From positions 62,001-126,000 of the forward strand of contig JADJLZ010000006.1 in assembly GCA_016709875.1 (NCBI GenBank): 64,000 nucleotides of DNA, written 5' to 3'. A program made the translations under genes and the position numbers. The notes below the pieces were generated by a model. It had not been told where the DNA came from. It searched no databases and saw only the letters and a program-made list of their open reading frames with translations. Below are positions 17,753 to 27,600 of the stretch, piece after piece (position 1 is the first letter of the stretch; every line of letters begins with the position of its first letter). The DNA comes from Planctomycetota bacterium. GTDB taxonomy: Bacteria > Planctomycetota > UBA1135 > GCA-002686595.

Positions 17753-18532
17753 ATGAGCGCGAACTTCCTGACCCTGGACCTGGGCAACAGCCGCTGCAAG
17801 CTGCGCCGCTGGCGCCTCGCGCCCGGCCGCGCACCCGAGCTCGCTGCCGCGGACGAACTGGCGACGGGCGAGGGGCTGCCGGATGAATTCGAGCTCTGGC
17901 TCGCGCGCGCAGGCGAGCTCGCCGGCGCGGCGCTGTGCTCGGTGGCCGATCCCGCGCTCGAGGTGCGGCTCGTGCACACGCTCGCCACGCGCCTGGGCGA
18001 GCGCTCGCGCGGCGTCCCTGATCCCGGCCTGCAGATCGCCTGCCGCGCGCCCGAGCGCGTCGGCCGCGACCGGCTCTTCGCCGCGCGCGGGGCTCTCGCG
18101 CGCCTGGGCCGCTCGTGCCTGGTGCTCGACGCGGGCACGGCGCTCACCGTCGACGCGCTGCACGTCGAACCCGGCGCGCGCGCGCAGTTTCTCGGCGGCG
18201 CGATCGCCCCGGGACCGGCCCTGCTCGCGCGCGCGCTCGCGCTCGGGACCGCGCGCCTGCCCGAGATCGAGCCGCGTCCGGCCGCGCGCGCACTCGGCCG
18301 CGACACGCACGAGGCGCTCGAGTCGGGAGTCGCCGTCGGCTTCGCCGGCGCGGCGCGCGAGCTCGTCGCGCGCATCGGCGCGGAAGCCGGGCTCGAGACG
18401 GCACCCGTGTGCCTGACCGGCGGCGCGCGCGCGTTCCTGCAGGAAGCGGGCCTGTTCGGGGCGCGCGAGGTGCACGTCGAGCCCGAGCTCGTGCACCTGG
18501 GCCTGCTCGCGGCGAGCGGAGCGCTCGCGTGA
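17753..18532 (+). CDS. coaX: Type III pantothenate kinase
   Basis: First step of coenzyme A synthesis: phosphorylates pantothenate. 259 residues, normal length. The ASKHA-fold motifs are present: phosphate-1 DLGNSRCKL (9-17), the ERVGRDRL substrate segment, LDAGTALTVD, and GGAIAPGP. ATG 17753 gives the normal N-terminus. The stop overlaps the next start as GTGA, tying it to the MnmE-like gene; the pair is an unusual combination. Confidence 0.93.
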   Translation: MSANFLTLDLGNSRCKLRRWRLAPGRAPELAAADELATGEGLPDEFELWLARAGELAGAALCSVADPALEVRLVHTLATRLGERSRGVPDPGLQIACRAPERVGRDRLFAARGALARLGRSCLVLDAGTALTVDALHVEPGARAQFLGGAIAPGPALLARALALGTARLPEIEPRPAARALGRDTHEALESGVAVGFAGAARELVARIGAEAGLETAPVCLTGGARAFLQEAGLFGAREVHVEPELVHLGLLAASGALA

Positions 18533-19563
18533 GCGCAGACGTGTGCGTGCGCGAGCTCTCCGCACCTGGCCGCGGTGCGGTGAGCGTGCTCGCGGTCGAA
18601 GGGGCGGGGGCCGCCGCGCTGCTCGCGCGCCTGTGCTCGGTGTCGCTGCCGCCGCCGGGCGGGATCGCGCTCGTGAAACTCTCCGAGGCCGGGGCCGAGC
18701 TCGACGAGGCTCTGCTCGCGGTGCGCGGCGCGGAGCGCTTCGAACTGCACGTCCACGGCAGCCCGCCGATCGTGCGCCGGCTGCTCGCGCTCTCCCGCGC
18801 GGCGCGCGCCGCGCCGGCCTCGGTCGAGGAGCGCGCGCGGGAGTTGCTCGCGCAGGCCCGCGGCGAGGCGGCCGCGCGCATGCTGCTCGATCAGGCCGAG
18901 GGTGCGCTGCGGCGCGAACTCGCCGCGCTGCCCGCCGCCGAACCGCTCGCGCGCAGGCGCGCACTCGCCCTGCTCGCCGAGCGCGCGCGCGTCGCGCGCT
19001 GGCTCGTCGAGCCCGCGCGCGTCGTGATCGCGGGACCGGCGAACGCCGGCAAGTCGACGCTCTTCAACGTGCTGCTCGGCGAGGAGCGCGCGATCGTGCA
19101 CGCCGAGGCGGGCACGACGCGCGACGCGCTGCGCGAGCCGGCGCTCCTGGGCGCGTACCCGGTCTGGCTGCACGACACCGCGGGCGAACGCGAACTCGAG
19201 CCCGGAGCCGAGGTCGAGGCTCTCGGCCAAGCGCGCGCGCGCCTGTTGGTCGTGGGCGCCGATCTCGTGCTGTGGCTCGACGAGCGAGCGCCGGCGCGCG
19301 CGCCGCAGTTCGCGAACCTGTGCCGACTGCCCGCGCGCGCGGCGCTCGAGCACCCCGAGTCCGCGCGCGCGCGGACGAGCGAGTGCTTCCGCGAGGCGCT
19401 GCGCCTGCCCGCGCAGCCCTGGGAGCCGGGCGCGGGCGTGCCCTTCGAGCACGAGCTCGCACGGGGGATCGCGCAACTGGATCCGCACGAGGGATCCGGC
19501 GCGTGGCAGGCTGCGCTGGAGCGCCTGCTCGGCCCCGCCCCGACGAGTGCGGATTGCCTCTGA
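18529..19563 (+). CDS. Shortened MnmE-like GTPase lacking G4 motif and C-terminal cysteine
   Basis: 344 residues from GTG 18529, which overlaps the coaX stop. The N-terminus (ELSAPGRGAVSVL and ELHVHGSPPIVRRLL) matches the folate-binding domain of the tRNA-modifying GTPase MnmE. A helical region follows, then a G domain with G1 GPANAGKS (169-176), G2 TTRD and G3 DTAG. After that the family features stop: no NK.D, no SAK, and no C-terminal C-[IL]-GK that is essential in MnmE. True MnmE is about 450 residues. The reading frame is otherwise intact and strongly coding, so this looks like a diverged paralogue rather than a broken gene; whether it still modifies tRNA is doubtful. Confidence 0.75.
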   Translation: MSADVCVRELSAPGRGAVSVLAVEGAGAAALLARLCSVSLPPPGGIALVKLSEAGAELDEALLAVRGAERFELHVHGSPPIVRRLLALSRAARAAPASVEERARELLAQARGEAAARMLLDQAEGALRRELAALPAAEPLARRRALALLAERARVARWLVEPARVVIAGPANAGKSTLFNVLLGEERAIVHAEAGTTRDALREPALLGAYPVWLHDTAGERELEPGAEVEALGQARARLLVVGADLVLWLDERAPARAPQFANLCRLPARAALEHPESARARTSECFREALRLPAQPWEPGAGVPFEHELARGIAQLDPHEGSGAWQAALERLLGPAPTSADCL

Positions 19564-19582
19564 GCAGCGCAGACCGTACTCT
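19554..19582 (+). promoter_or_regulatory. Candidate promoter of pyrB
   Basis: TTGCCT, 17-base spacer, TACTCT, lying over the end of the MnmE-like gene and 16 bases before ATG 19598. Confidence 0.45.
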
Positions 19583-19597
19583 CTATGGACGGGCTAC

Positions 19598-20944
19598 ATG
19601 AGCGGCGTCCGCCACCTGGTCTCGATCGACGATCTCTCCCTGGCGGAGATCCTCGGGCTGTTCGAGGCGGCCAAGGAACTGGCCAAGGACCTGCGCGCCT
19701 CCTCGCACCTGTGCCGCGGGATGATCTCCGCGAGCCTGTTCTTCGAGCCCTCGACGCGCACGCGCCTGTCCTTCGAATCGGCGATGTTGCGCCTGGGCGG
19801 GGGCGTGATCACCGCCGCCGACAAGCTCATGCTCTCCTCCTCGAAGGGCGAGTCGCTCGCGGACACGATCCGGGTCGTCGCCGGCGGCTACTCCGACGTG
19901 ATCGTGCTGCGCCACCCCAGCGAGGGCGCCGCGCGCTTGGCCTCGGCCTACTCCACCGTTCCGGTGATCAACGCGGGTGACGGCTGCCACGAGCATCCGA
20001 CGCAGACGCTGTGCGACCTCTACAACCTGTGGATCGAGCGCGGCCACATCGAGGGCCTCGACGTCGTGCTCTCGGGCGACCTGCGCTACAGCCGCACGAT
20101 CCACTCCTTCGCCTACGCGCTCGCGCGCTTTGGGGCGAACGTGATCTGCGTGCCGCAACCGGGTTTCGAGATGCCCGATTACGTCCTGCAGCGGCTGCGC
20201 GAGGAGTTCGGCGTCGAGCCGCGGCGCGCGGACGTCACGCGCCTGGGCGACCTCGCCTCGCGTTCGGACGCGATGTACCTCACGCCGCAGAAGCCGCACC
20301 AGCTGTCGCTCTTCATCGACCCCAAGGGCAAGGACGTCGAGCGCGTGGACGCGCTCTACATGACGCGCCCGCAGACCGAGCGCCACCCCGACGGTGCGCG
20401 CAGCCTCGAGAACTACGTGCAGCTCGGCAAGCTCCAGCTCGCCGCCGAGCCGCTGCGCGATGCGGTCGTGATGCACCCGCTGCCGCGGCGCGACGAGATC
20501 TCAGCTGACCTCGACAGCGATCCGCGCAGCATCTACTTCAAGCAAGCCGCGCGCGGCGTCCCGATCCGCATGGCGATCCTGGCCTACCTGCTCGGCGCGC
20601 TGCCGCTCCAGGTCGAGGGCGAGGCCGCCGAGCCGCGCTACCACGCCGTGCAGCTGGTCGGGAACCTGTGCACCAACCCGACCTGCATCTCGCGCAGCGA
20701 GGCGCGCCACGTCCCGCCGCTCTTCAAGCTCGCCTCGCGCCATCCGCTGCGCGCCAACTGCGGCTACTGCTCGCACGAGTTCGCGTTCGCGCTGGTCGGT
20801 TGCACGACGACGCGGCACTTCCACGAGAAGGACTCGCCCGAGGTGCGCAAGATCCGGCCGGACCACCTGGTCTTCTTCCAGGACCTGGCCCAGGCCTCCG
20901 CCACCGGTTTCGCGCCCGCGGTCCGCCCGAGCGTTTCGATCTAG
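19598..20944 (+). CDS. pyrB: Aspartate carbamoyltransferase with fused PyrI-type zinc domain
   Basis: Second step of pyrimidine synthesis. 448 residues from ATG 19598; catalytic chains alone are about 310. Catalytic marks: STRTRLSFE (carbamoyl-phosphate site), the 80s loop SSSKGES, GDGCHEHPTQ and HPLPRR. After about residue 345 comes a domain with C358, C363, C388 and C391; the spacings 5, 25, 3 mirror the zinc site of the E. coli regulatory chain PyrI (5, 24, 3), and NCGYCSHEF resembles its C-terminal end. The allosteric nucleotide-binding domain of PyrI is missing. So the zinc domain that normally bridges regulatory to catalytic chains is here part of the catalytic chain. Confidence 0.92.
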   Translation: MSGVRHLVSIDDLSLAEILGLFEAAKELAKDLRASSHLCRGMISASLFFEPSTRTRLSFESAMLRLGGGVITAADKLMLSSSKGESLADTIRVVAGGYSDVIVLRHPSEGAARLASAYSTVPVINAGDGCHEHPTQTLCDLYNLWIERGHIEGLDVVLSGDLRYSRTIHSFAYALARFGANVICVPQPGFEMPDYVLQRLREEFGVEPRRADVTRLGDLASRSDAMYLTPQKPHQLSLFIDPKGKDVERVDALYMTRPQTERHPDGARSLENYVQLGKLQLAAEPLRDAVVMHPLPRRDEISADLDSDPRSIYFKQAARGVPIRMAILAYLLGALPLQVEGEAAEPRYHAVQLVGNLCTNPTCISRSEARHVPPLFKLASRHPLRANCGYCSHEFAFALVGCTTTRHFHEKDSPEVRKIRPDHLVFFQDLAQASATGFAPAVRPSVSI

Positions 20945-21332
20945 CCGCCGGTGGGGGAGTTGTGCGGTTCCGCTCGCCCGAGGGCGACCCCCCACAGGCC
21001 CCGGGGCGCCCCGGGCTGGAGAAAATCGGTGGCCGGATCTGTAACCCTATGACTTGTAATGGATTGCTTCCGGAGATCCACGCGATGAGCAGAGCGGCAC
21101 AGCGTTTGTTTGCATATGCTTCAGGTACTCGTGCCCGAGGCTCCAGGCCATGCGGGGCACGCCGTGCTTGACCGATGCTGCGAGCCGAGAAATCATGGAC
21201 ACTGCGAAGCCTCTGCCCGGGAGTGGGGATACTGCAATCCTCGCGCCCCGTCCGGCGGCGTGTGTGTCCGTTTTCTCGCTCCGAGCCCGTAGCCAGTCCG
21301 CCCGTTCCCACGCCTCTCGCCCGGATCCAATC
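20945..21332 (+). other. 388-base gap between pyrB and the first large lipoprotein gene
   Basis: No convincing gene. Just after pyrB a GTGGGGG...CCCCCAC stem (20951-20995) encloses a smaller CGCCC/GGGCG stem, without a T tract, and a GC palindrome follows at about 21000-21016. A candidate promoter lies at 21168-21196. Confidence 0.4.
21168..21196 (+). promoter_or_regulatory. Candidate promoter for the first large lipoprotein
   Basis: TTGACC, 17-base spacer, AATCAT (four matches to TATAAT). It would give a leader of about 130 bases. Confidence 0.3.
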
Positions 21333-24300
21333 ATGAACACCACGCACCTCGAAACCTCGCCCCGTCCGGAGTCCATGCTCCACACGCAGAGCCGCCTGCG
21401 CAGCCTGGGTGCTGCGCTGACGCCCGCGGCGATCGCAGCGCTGGGTCTGTTCATGGGCGGCTGCGGAAGCGGAAATCCCGCTCCGGTCACCTCCGGTTTC
21501 TCGACGGGCTCCATCGTGGACCAGCCGGATCCGTCGATCGGCTCCCGGACCTTCGTGGTGGACGCCAACAGCGGCGGCCAGGCCGGTTCGGTCAAGCTCA
21601 AGCAACTGCTCTGGGGGCGTCTGGTCAACGTCCGAGACTCGCTGGGCGAGCTGCAGAACACGGACATGGTCGTCGGGGAAGACATCCGCACCGACGGCAT
21701 CGACTTCGTGCTCGACGTGAACCCGATCACCGAGGAGACGACGGTCACGATCCAGCACGAGGCAGGCACGCAGGCCTACATCGCGGCCTTCCAGCGCCTG
21801 GATCAGAACCTGACGCCGACGCTCGACAAGAGTCTGGATCCCAGTGAGCTTCCGCCCTTCTCGCTGCTGCCGCGCAACTCGGCGCTCGTGCTCAAGTTCG
21901 ACGACTTGATCGACAACTCGACGATCAAGCAGATCGACGTGCGCCTGGTCGTCGGCTACCCGGCCGCGACGCCCTTCGACTTCCGCATCATCCCGGACAT
22001 CAACCACGGCGACCTCTACGACGCCGACCACGACGGCACGCTCGAGTTCCACACGACGCGCGTAATCCTCGACACGACGGTCTCCTCCGTCGAAGCGGGT
22101 GCGAGCAATCCGCCGCTCCCGATCAACAACCTCGGCCTGCCGGCGAGCGTCAACACCTCGCAGGCGAACATCGGCGTGCGCATCCCCACGTTGCGCGACA
22201 ACACGATCGGCCAGACGACGATCCTCACCAACCTGGCCGGCAACGGTCTGTCCTTCGGGAACAACGGCTCGAACGACTCGAGCATCTCGACGCTCGACAT
22301 CGTCCGCGCCATGCGTTCGGGCGGCGGCGCGAGCGGCGCGAGCATCGACCCGAACAACGGCTTCCTCATCGACGAGATCCCGCCGCGCATCGTCGGCGTG
22401 CAGGCGGTCACGGTCTCGACGCCGACCGGCGTCGCCGATGACTACATCACGACCATCGACTACGTGCTCGACACCTGTGCGCTGCGGCCCAAGGTCGGCG
22501 ACGTGATCCAGCAGCCGGGCGTCTTCGCCGAGGTCGTCTCGGCGCCCAACGGTTCGGTCGGCGGGACGGTCGCGGACGTGCACTTCCGCGTGGTCTTCCC
22601 GCTCGGCGGCCACCTCGCCGCCGGCCCCTCGCAGATCTTCACGCTCTGGAACCCGGTCTCGGACTTCGGCAAGGAGGGCTGCTTCGTGCGCTACTCCTCG
22701 ACCGCGCCCGGCGGCACGGCTCCCGGCCAGGGTGTCTCGAGCGACGCGCGCGTGATCGTGCGCTTCAGCGAGCCGATGGACCCGACGACGCTGACGGCCT
22801 TCGACAACATGCCGCTCCTGCGCGTCGATCCCTCGACGAACACGCCCACGGCGCGCGACTACGTGATCGGCGAGGTCGACCGTTCCCCGGACCTGAAGGA
22901 GTACTCCTTCACCCCGGTGATCAACTTCAAGCACACGATCGGCAGCTCGAACGATCGCTACTGGCTGAACGTCGCGAGCGGCGCGGTGGGGCCCGTGGAC
23001 CTCGCTGGCAACCCGATCGGCGACGCGCTGCCGACGGTCAGCTTCACGATCGACCCCGCGGACGCGACCGAGCTGAACGGCGGCCTCGTGTTCCGCTTCA
23101 GCTCGCAGGATGAACTCAACAACGACGGCAAGCCGGAATGGCGCGGCCAGATCGCGCCGGACCTCACGAACGGGCGCGTCGGTCCGCGGCCGGTGACCCG
23201 CACGCGTGCGACCTGCGACCGCACCATCCCGATCCCGACCGGCATGGCGACCTTCCCGCAGGGTCTGCAGACCCCGCTCAGTGGTCTGGGCAGCAAGCTC
23301 CAGACGCTCTGGCGCTACTGCGACGTCGGCTACGCGCTGATCGACGAGAGCACCTACAACGTCGACGTCGAACACCTGTACTGGGCTCCGGCTGGCGGCA
23401 ACGTCGTCGCCGACGCCTTCGACCAGTTCGAAGTCCGTCTCTCGCACACCAAGTGCCTGCCGGACGAGTCGATCGACCCGGCGAGCCTCTGGCCCTACTA
23501 CCCGAACTCGGGCCTCTCCGACGTGTTCGCGAGCAACCTGCTCGACGCCACGCTCGACCCGCAGCGTGTCGTGCACGACAAGAGCCTGGGCTACATCGTC
23601 AGCCCCGCGGACAAGAAGCCCGCCTCGACCAACGCCGAGCAGGTGATGCCCTACCCGCTCAACTGGGGCATCCCGACCTCGCAGTACCAGTACTACACCT
23701 GGCGCGACACGGCGCTGCTCGCCAAGGGTGCCATCGGACAGGCGCCGGGCGCCGAGTTGCGCATCGTCTGCCGCATCATCTATGGCATCGACTCGCCGGC
23801 GTGCTTCGCCTGCCCGTACACCAACTTCAACGGTTCGAACCCCGCGCCTTCGATCGCGCTGCCGCTCCTGATGGAGTTCCGCTGCTACCCCGACACGGGT
23901 GCGCTCGGCCTGAACTCGCTGGACGTCAACTTCGCGATCAACTCCTCCGCGAAGCCCAACTTCCGCGCCTACTCGACCGGCGGCAACAACGGCTCGGGCA
24001 CGCACTTCGTCGACCCCGACAACGAGTCTGCCGCGCACGGCGGCTACAACCCGACCTCGGTGCCCCCGGGCGCGACGACGCTGCGCTTCGACAACACCGT
24101 GTACCTGGGCGAGATGGACCTCGTGCTGCGCATCAGCCGCATGCACTCGATCTGGCTCGACAGCCAGCTCTCGAACCCGACCTACCTGCCGCCCGTGATC
24201 GAGCCGCGCGACTCGGACCAGCCCACGGGGACGAGCATCGTGCTCGACTACCGCGGTGCGACGTCGATGAACCCGGCGCAGAACGCCAACATCGCGACCG

Positions 24301-24566
24301 ACGCGACCTTCCTCGACATGTACGGCAACCCGACGCTGTGCCCGGTCAACAATCCTCCGCCGAACACCTGCCCGGTCGCGCTGTGCTCGACCAACGGCAT
24401 CCCGAGCTTCCTCGCCAACAACTCGAACTGGCGCTCGAGCATCTCGATGCTCAATGGGGCGCCCGGCAGCTCCCGCCTGTTCCAGGTCCGCGTGACCTTC
24501 ATCTCCAACACGGACACCAACCTTTCGCCGAGCTTGTCGGCCCTGGGCTTCGCCTTCCGGCAGTGA
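21333..24566 (+). CDS. Large Ig-like lipoprotein (paralogue 1 of 4)
   Basis: 1077 residues, no assigned function. ATG 21333 places a basic N-terminus before a hydrophobic run and a lipobox ending MGGC (C44), so it is a lipoprotein. Around residues 470-520 the segment VIVRFSEPMDPTTL is typical of SbsA/Big_5 Ig-like domains found in secreted proteins. Several Cys pairs occur in the second half, suggesting disulfides in the periplasm or outside. The C-terminus (FQVRVTFISN.....LSALGFAFRQ) resembles those of the other three large lipoproteins here. It lacks the glycine-rich block of paralogues 2 and 4. Codon use is like that of neighbouring genes. Confidence 0.75.
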   Translation: MNTTHLETSPRPESMLHTQSRLRSLGAALTPAAIAALGLFMGGCGSGNPAPVTSGFSTGSIVDQPDPSIGSRTFVVDANSGGQAGSVKLKQLLWGRLVNVRDSLGELQNTDMVVGEDIRTDGIDFVLDVNPITEETTVTIQHEAGTQAYIAAFQRLDQNLTPTLDKSLDPSELPPFSLLPRNSALVLKFDDLIDNSTIKQIDVRLVVGYPAATPFDFRIIPDINHGDLYDADHDGTLEFHTTRVILDTTVSSVEAGASNPPLPINNLGLPASVNTSQANIGVRIPTLRDNTIGQTTILTNLAGNGLSFGNNGSNDSSISTLDIVRAMRSGGGASGASIDPNNGFLIDEIPPRIVGVQAVTVSTPTGVADDYITTIDYVLDTCALRPKVGDVIQQPGVFAEVVSAPNGSVGGTVADVHFRVVFPLGGHLAAGPSQIFTLWNPVSDFGKEGCFVRYSSTAPGGTAPGQGVSSDARVIVRFSEPMDPTTLTAFDNMPLLRVDPSTNTPTARDYVIGEVDRSPDLKEYSFTPVINFKHTIGSSNDRYWLNVASGAVGPVDLAGNPIGDALPTVSFTIDPADATELNGGLVFRFSSQDELNNDGKPEWRGQIAPDLTNGRVGPRPVTRTRATCDRTIPIPTGMATFPQGLQTPLSGLGSKLQTLWRYCDVGYALIDESTYNVDVEHLYWAPAGGNVVADAFDQFEVRLSHTKCLPDESIDPASLWPYYPNSGLSDVFASNLLDATLDPQRVVHDKSLGYIVSPADKKPASTNAEQVMPYPLNWGIPTSQYQYYTWRDTALLAKGAIGQAPGAELRIVCRIIYGIDSPACFACPYTNFNGSNPAPSIALPLLMEFRCYPDTGALGLNSLDVNFAINSSAKPNFRAYSTGGNNGSGTHFVDPDNESAAHGGYNPTSVPPGATTLRFDNTVYLGEMDLVLRISRMHSIWLDSQLSNPTYLPPVIEPRDSDQPTGTSIVLDYRGATSMNPAQNANIATDATFLDMYGNPTLCPVNNPPPNTCPVALCSTNGIPSFLANNSNWRSSISMLNGAPGSSRLFQVRVTFISNTDTNLSPSLSALGFAFRQ

Positions 24567-24629
24567 GCCCATACGGCACGAGCTTCTGACACCCGCCCGC
24601 GACCGCCCCCCCCCCCGAAGCGACATTCC

Positions 24630-27600
24630 ATGAAGCAGAACTCCCTCACGACTGCATGCGCACTCGCGCTCTCCACCCTGGTCTTGGCCTTGTCCGGATG
24701 CGGCTCCAGCAGCGGCAACGGCGGGGCCGGTTCCTCGGGCTCGTTCCGAGTCGAGTCCATCTCGGTTCTGGAGGGGAGTACCTGGCAGATCAACCGTGAG
24801 ATCGAGGTGCGCTTCAGCCGCGACGTCGACTTCTCGTCGGTCAACCTGAACACCATCCAAGTGGGACAGGTCGGGGGAGCACCCGCCGCGGGCGAGTTCC
24901 GCCTGGCGACGAGCGGGGGTGGCGTCGACGCGACGCGCGTGATCTTCGCGCCGCGCTGCCCGACGCTGTCCGACTACTCCGACGCCGGCTTCCTGCCGGG
25001 CGGAGTCACGTATCGCATGAACGTCGTCGGCGGTGCGGGGCTGACGGTGAAGTCCTCGACCGGCCAGAGCCTGGCGCTCGGCCAGACCGTCAATTTCACC
25101 ACGCCGACCTCGACGCAGGCCTCGGTGCTCTTCGTCGACACCGTCGCGGGCCCGCCTTCGCCGGTGATCCGCACCACGCCGACGAACCTCGATGCGAGCT
25201 ACCTCGAGATCGGCGGCAGCTCGGATCCCGCCGACCGCGTCTACTTCCAGCCGCGCGCGACCTTCAACGCGGATCTGGGTGCAGACGTTCCGGTGGGCTT
25301 CCTCGCCCCGCTCAACCTCTACAGCCAGGTCTCCGAACAGATCGGGATCCTCCTGATCGTCAACCAGGCTCTCGACCCGGCTTCCTCGAACGTCAACGCG
25401 GCCAACATCCGCCTGGAGTACCAGGACGGCATCAACTGGATCCCGCTGGCGCACACGGTGGATCTGATCGCCAACTGCACGCAGACGGGCGCCACCGTGC
25501 GCGTCACCCCGACGGGCATCCTGCCCCAGGATCGCGTTGTGCGCGTCGTCTTCGCGACCGGCCTGCGCGACGTCGTCGGTGACGGCAACCTGGTCGACAT
25601 CGTCGTCGGATCCTTCCACGTCTCCAACCCGGGCCAGGGTGTCGACGAGTTCCGCGAAGAATTCACCACGGGCGCCGACGCGGACCAGGCCTCGCAGGTC
25701 ACCAACCCCGCAGCGCCGCGCGCGGAATGGGGCGGCGGGGTCCTCGCGCCGAACTTCGACTTCGCCGGCACCGGCGGACCTCCGGACGGCCAGTTCGACT
25801 ACGAGATCGGAAGCTCGGTCGTCGGCTCGCAGCCGCAGAACCCGATCATCGACACGACCTTCACGCTGATCACCGACACCACGCAGTCGCGCACGGAAGC
25901 AGTCGTCGATGGGATCGTGGACGTGCGCGACTTCACGATCAACGAGGGCTCCTCGCTGACCGTGCTGGGCCCGAACACGCTCAAGATCTACGCCTCGCGC
26001 AACGTGCGCATCAATGGCTCGCTGATCGTCCGCGGTGGCAACAACCATGGTGTGGCGACCCTCGGCACGACCTGCACGCCCGAGCCCGGTGCGGACGGCA
26101 ACGCTGGCGGCGGCAAGGGCGGCACCGCGAGCTACCTGACCACGCAGTCCACGCCCAAGGGCGAGGACGGCTACGGCGCCTTCGACGCGCCGGGTCTGGG
26201 CGGCGGTGGTGGCCACTCCGCGTACCGCCTCGCGAGCGATGAACTCCGTCGTCCTGGCGGCGGTGGCGGCGGCAAGTGCGGCTCGGACGTGATGGAACTC
26301 ACCCGGCCCAACTGCCCCGACCAGACCGTCGTCGGTCTCGACGTCGAGGCCGGTTTCCCGGGCCACCCGCTCGCCAACGACGCGATCCTCGGTAACGGCG
26401 TCAAGCCGCGCGGGGGCACCAAGGGCCCGAGCCCCTTCGGCGACGGCGATGGCACCAACGACTTCTACGGACTCAAACTCAACCGCACGACGAACACGCT
26501 GACGCAGGGCGAGCTCTCGCGTCCGTGGGCGGGCGCGGGCGGCGGCGCGGGCGGCGACACCTGCCAGACGACCAGCTTCCCGACCAACCCCTTCAGCTGC
26601 TCCGGCGACGAGAAGGGCTGCGGCGGCGGCGGTGGCGGCGGTTCGATCGTGATCCTCGCCCTGGGCGACATCACCTTCGGCACCAAGGGCAAGATCGACG
26701 CCACGGGTGGCGCGGGCGGCGGCGGCGAGAACTCGCTGTCGGGCGGCATCACGCGCATCGGCGGCGGCTCGGGTGGCGGCTCCGGCGGTCACATCATCCT
26801 GCAGTCCGCATCGCAGGTCGACCTCTCGCTCTGCCAGGCAAGCAACGGTGCGGGCATCTTCGCTCGCGGCGGTCAGGGTGGCGAAGGCAAGAACCAGGCC
26901 GGCGGCGCGCACCCGCCCGGCACCGGCCCGTACGTGCCGCAGAGCGACGCGCTGCCGCCGAACTCGTACCCCTCGACGGCCGAGTGCGCCGTCAACACCG
27001 GCCAGAACGGTTACACGTTCACCAACTCCACTGGAAACAACTCGTCCCTGAGCGACGGCACGAACACGCTCGGCCTAGACAACAACGTGGTCTCGTGCTG
27101 CGGCGGCGACGGCGGCCCGGGGATCATCCAGATCCACGTGCAGCGCCTGGCCACGCTCGCCGCGAACAGCGACCTCAAGGTCCCTGGCGGGACGACCAAC
27201 ACCGTCAAGAAGCTCGTCAGCCCGACCCCGGTGGGGGCGAGCCCGACGAACATCGAGAACCTCGACGGCTGGGACCAGATGCTGCCGCAGTTCGGGCGCT
27301 TCTCGACCGGCCTCTCGGCCTGGATCCCGCTCGGCGCCGCGAGCGTCAGCGCGGGCTCCTCGACGCTGCACCCGGTGGAGTTCCTCTTCGGCGGCACGAA
27401 CACGACGACCGGTCTGGTCAACAGCGCCGGCGGTAGCGTGACGCAGCTCCCGTCCGTGCTGAGCGGCACGATCGCCACGACGCCGACGCTGCCCTACATC
27501 ACGACCGACAAGCGCACGCTGGTCTTCGACGCGACCGGCCTGGACGCGATCTACACGCAGAACCCGAGCTTGATGCTGCGCTTTGGCGTCAACGTCACGC

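Noticed and set aside
15013..19488. A 1491-codon open frame on the minus strand
   Set aside because: Shadow of the PilT-like, PDZ, coaX and MnmE-like genes, caused by high GC at third positions.
20997..21020. GC-rich palindrome CCCCGGGGCGCCCCGGG after pyrB as a terminator
   Set aside because: No T tract follows, and simple GC palindromes are expected often at this base composition.
24607..24620. 13-base C tract before lipoprotein 2 as a phase-variation switch
   Set aside because: It lies outside the reading frame and too far from any visible promoter elements to argue for slippage control; mentioned only as context.
20724..26912. A 2062-codon open frame on the minus strand
   Set aside because: It is the reverse shadow of pyrB and two lipoprotein genes; the product is Arg/Val/Asp-biased with no recognisable domain, and the plus-strand genes have signal peptides and conserved motifs.
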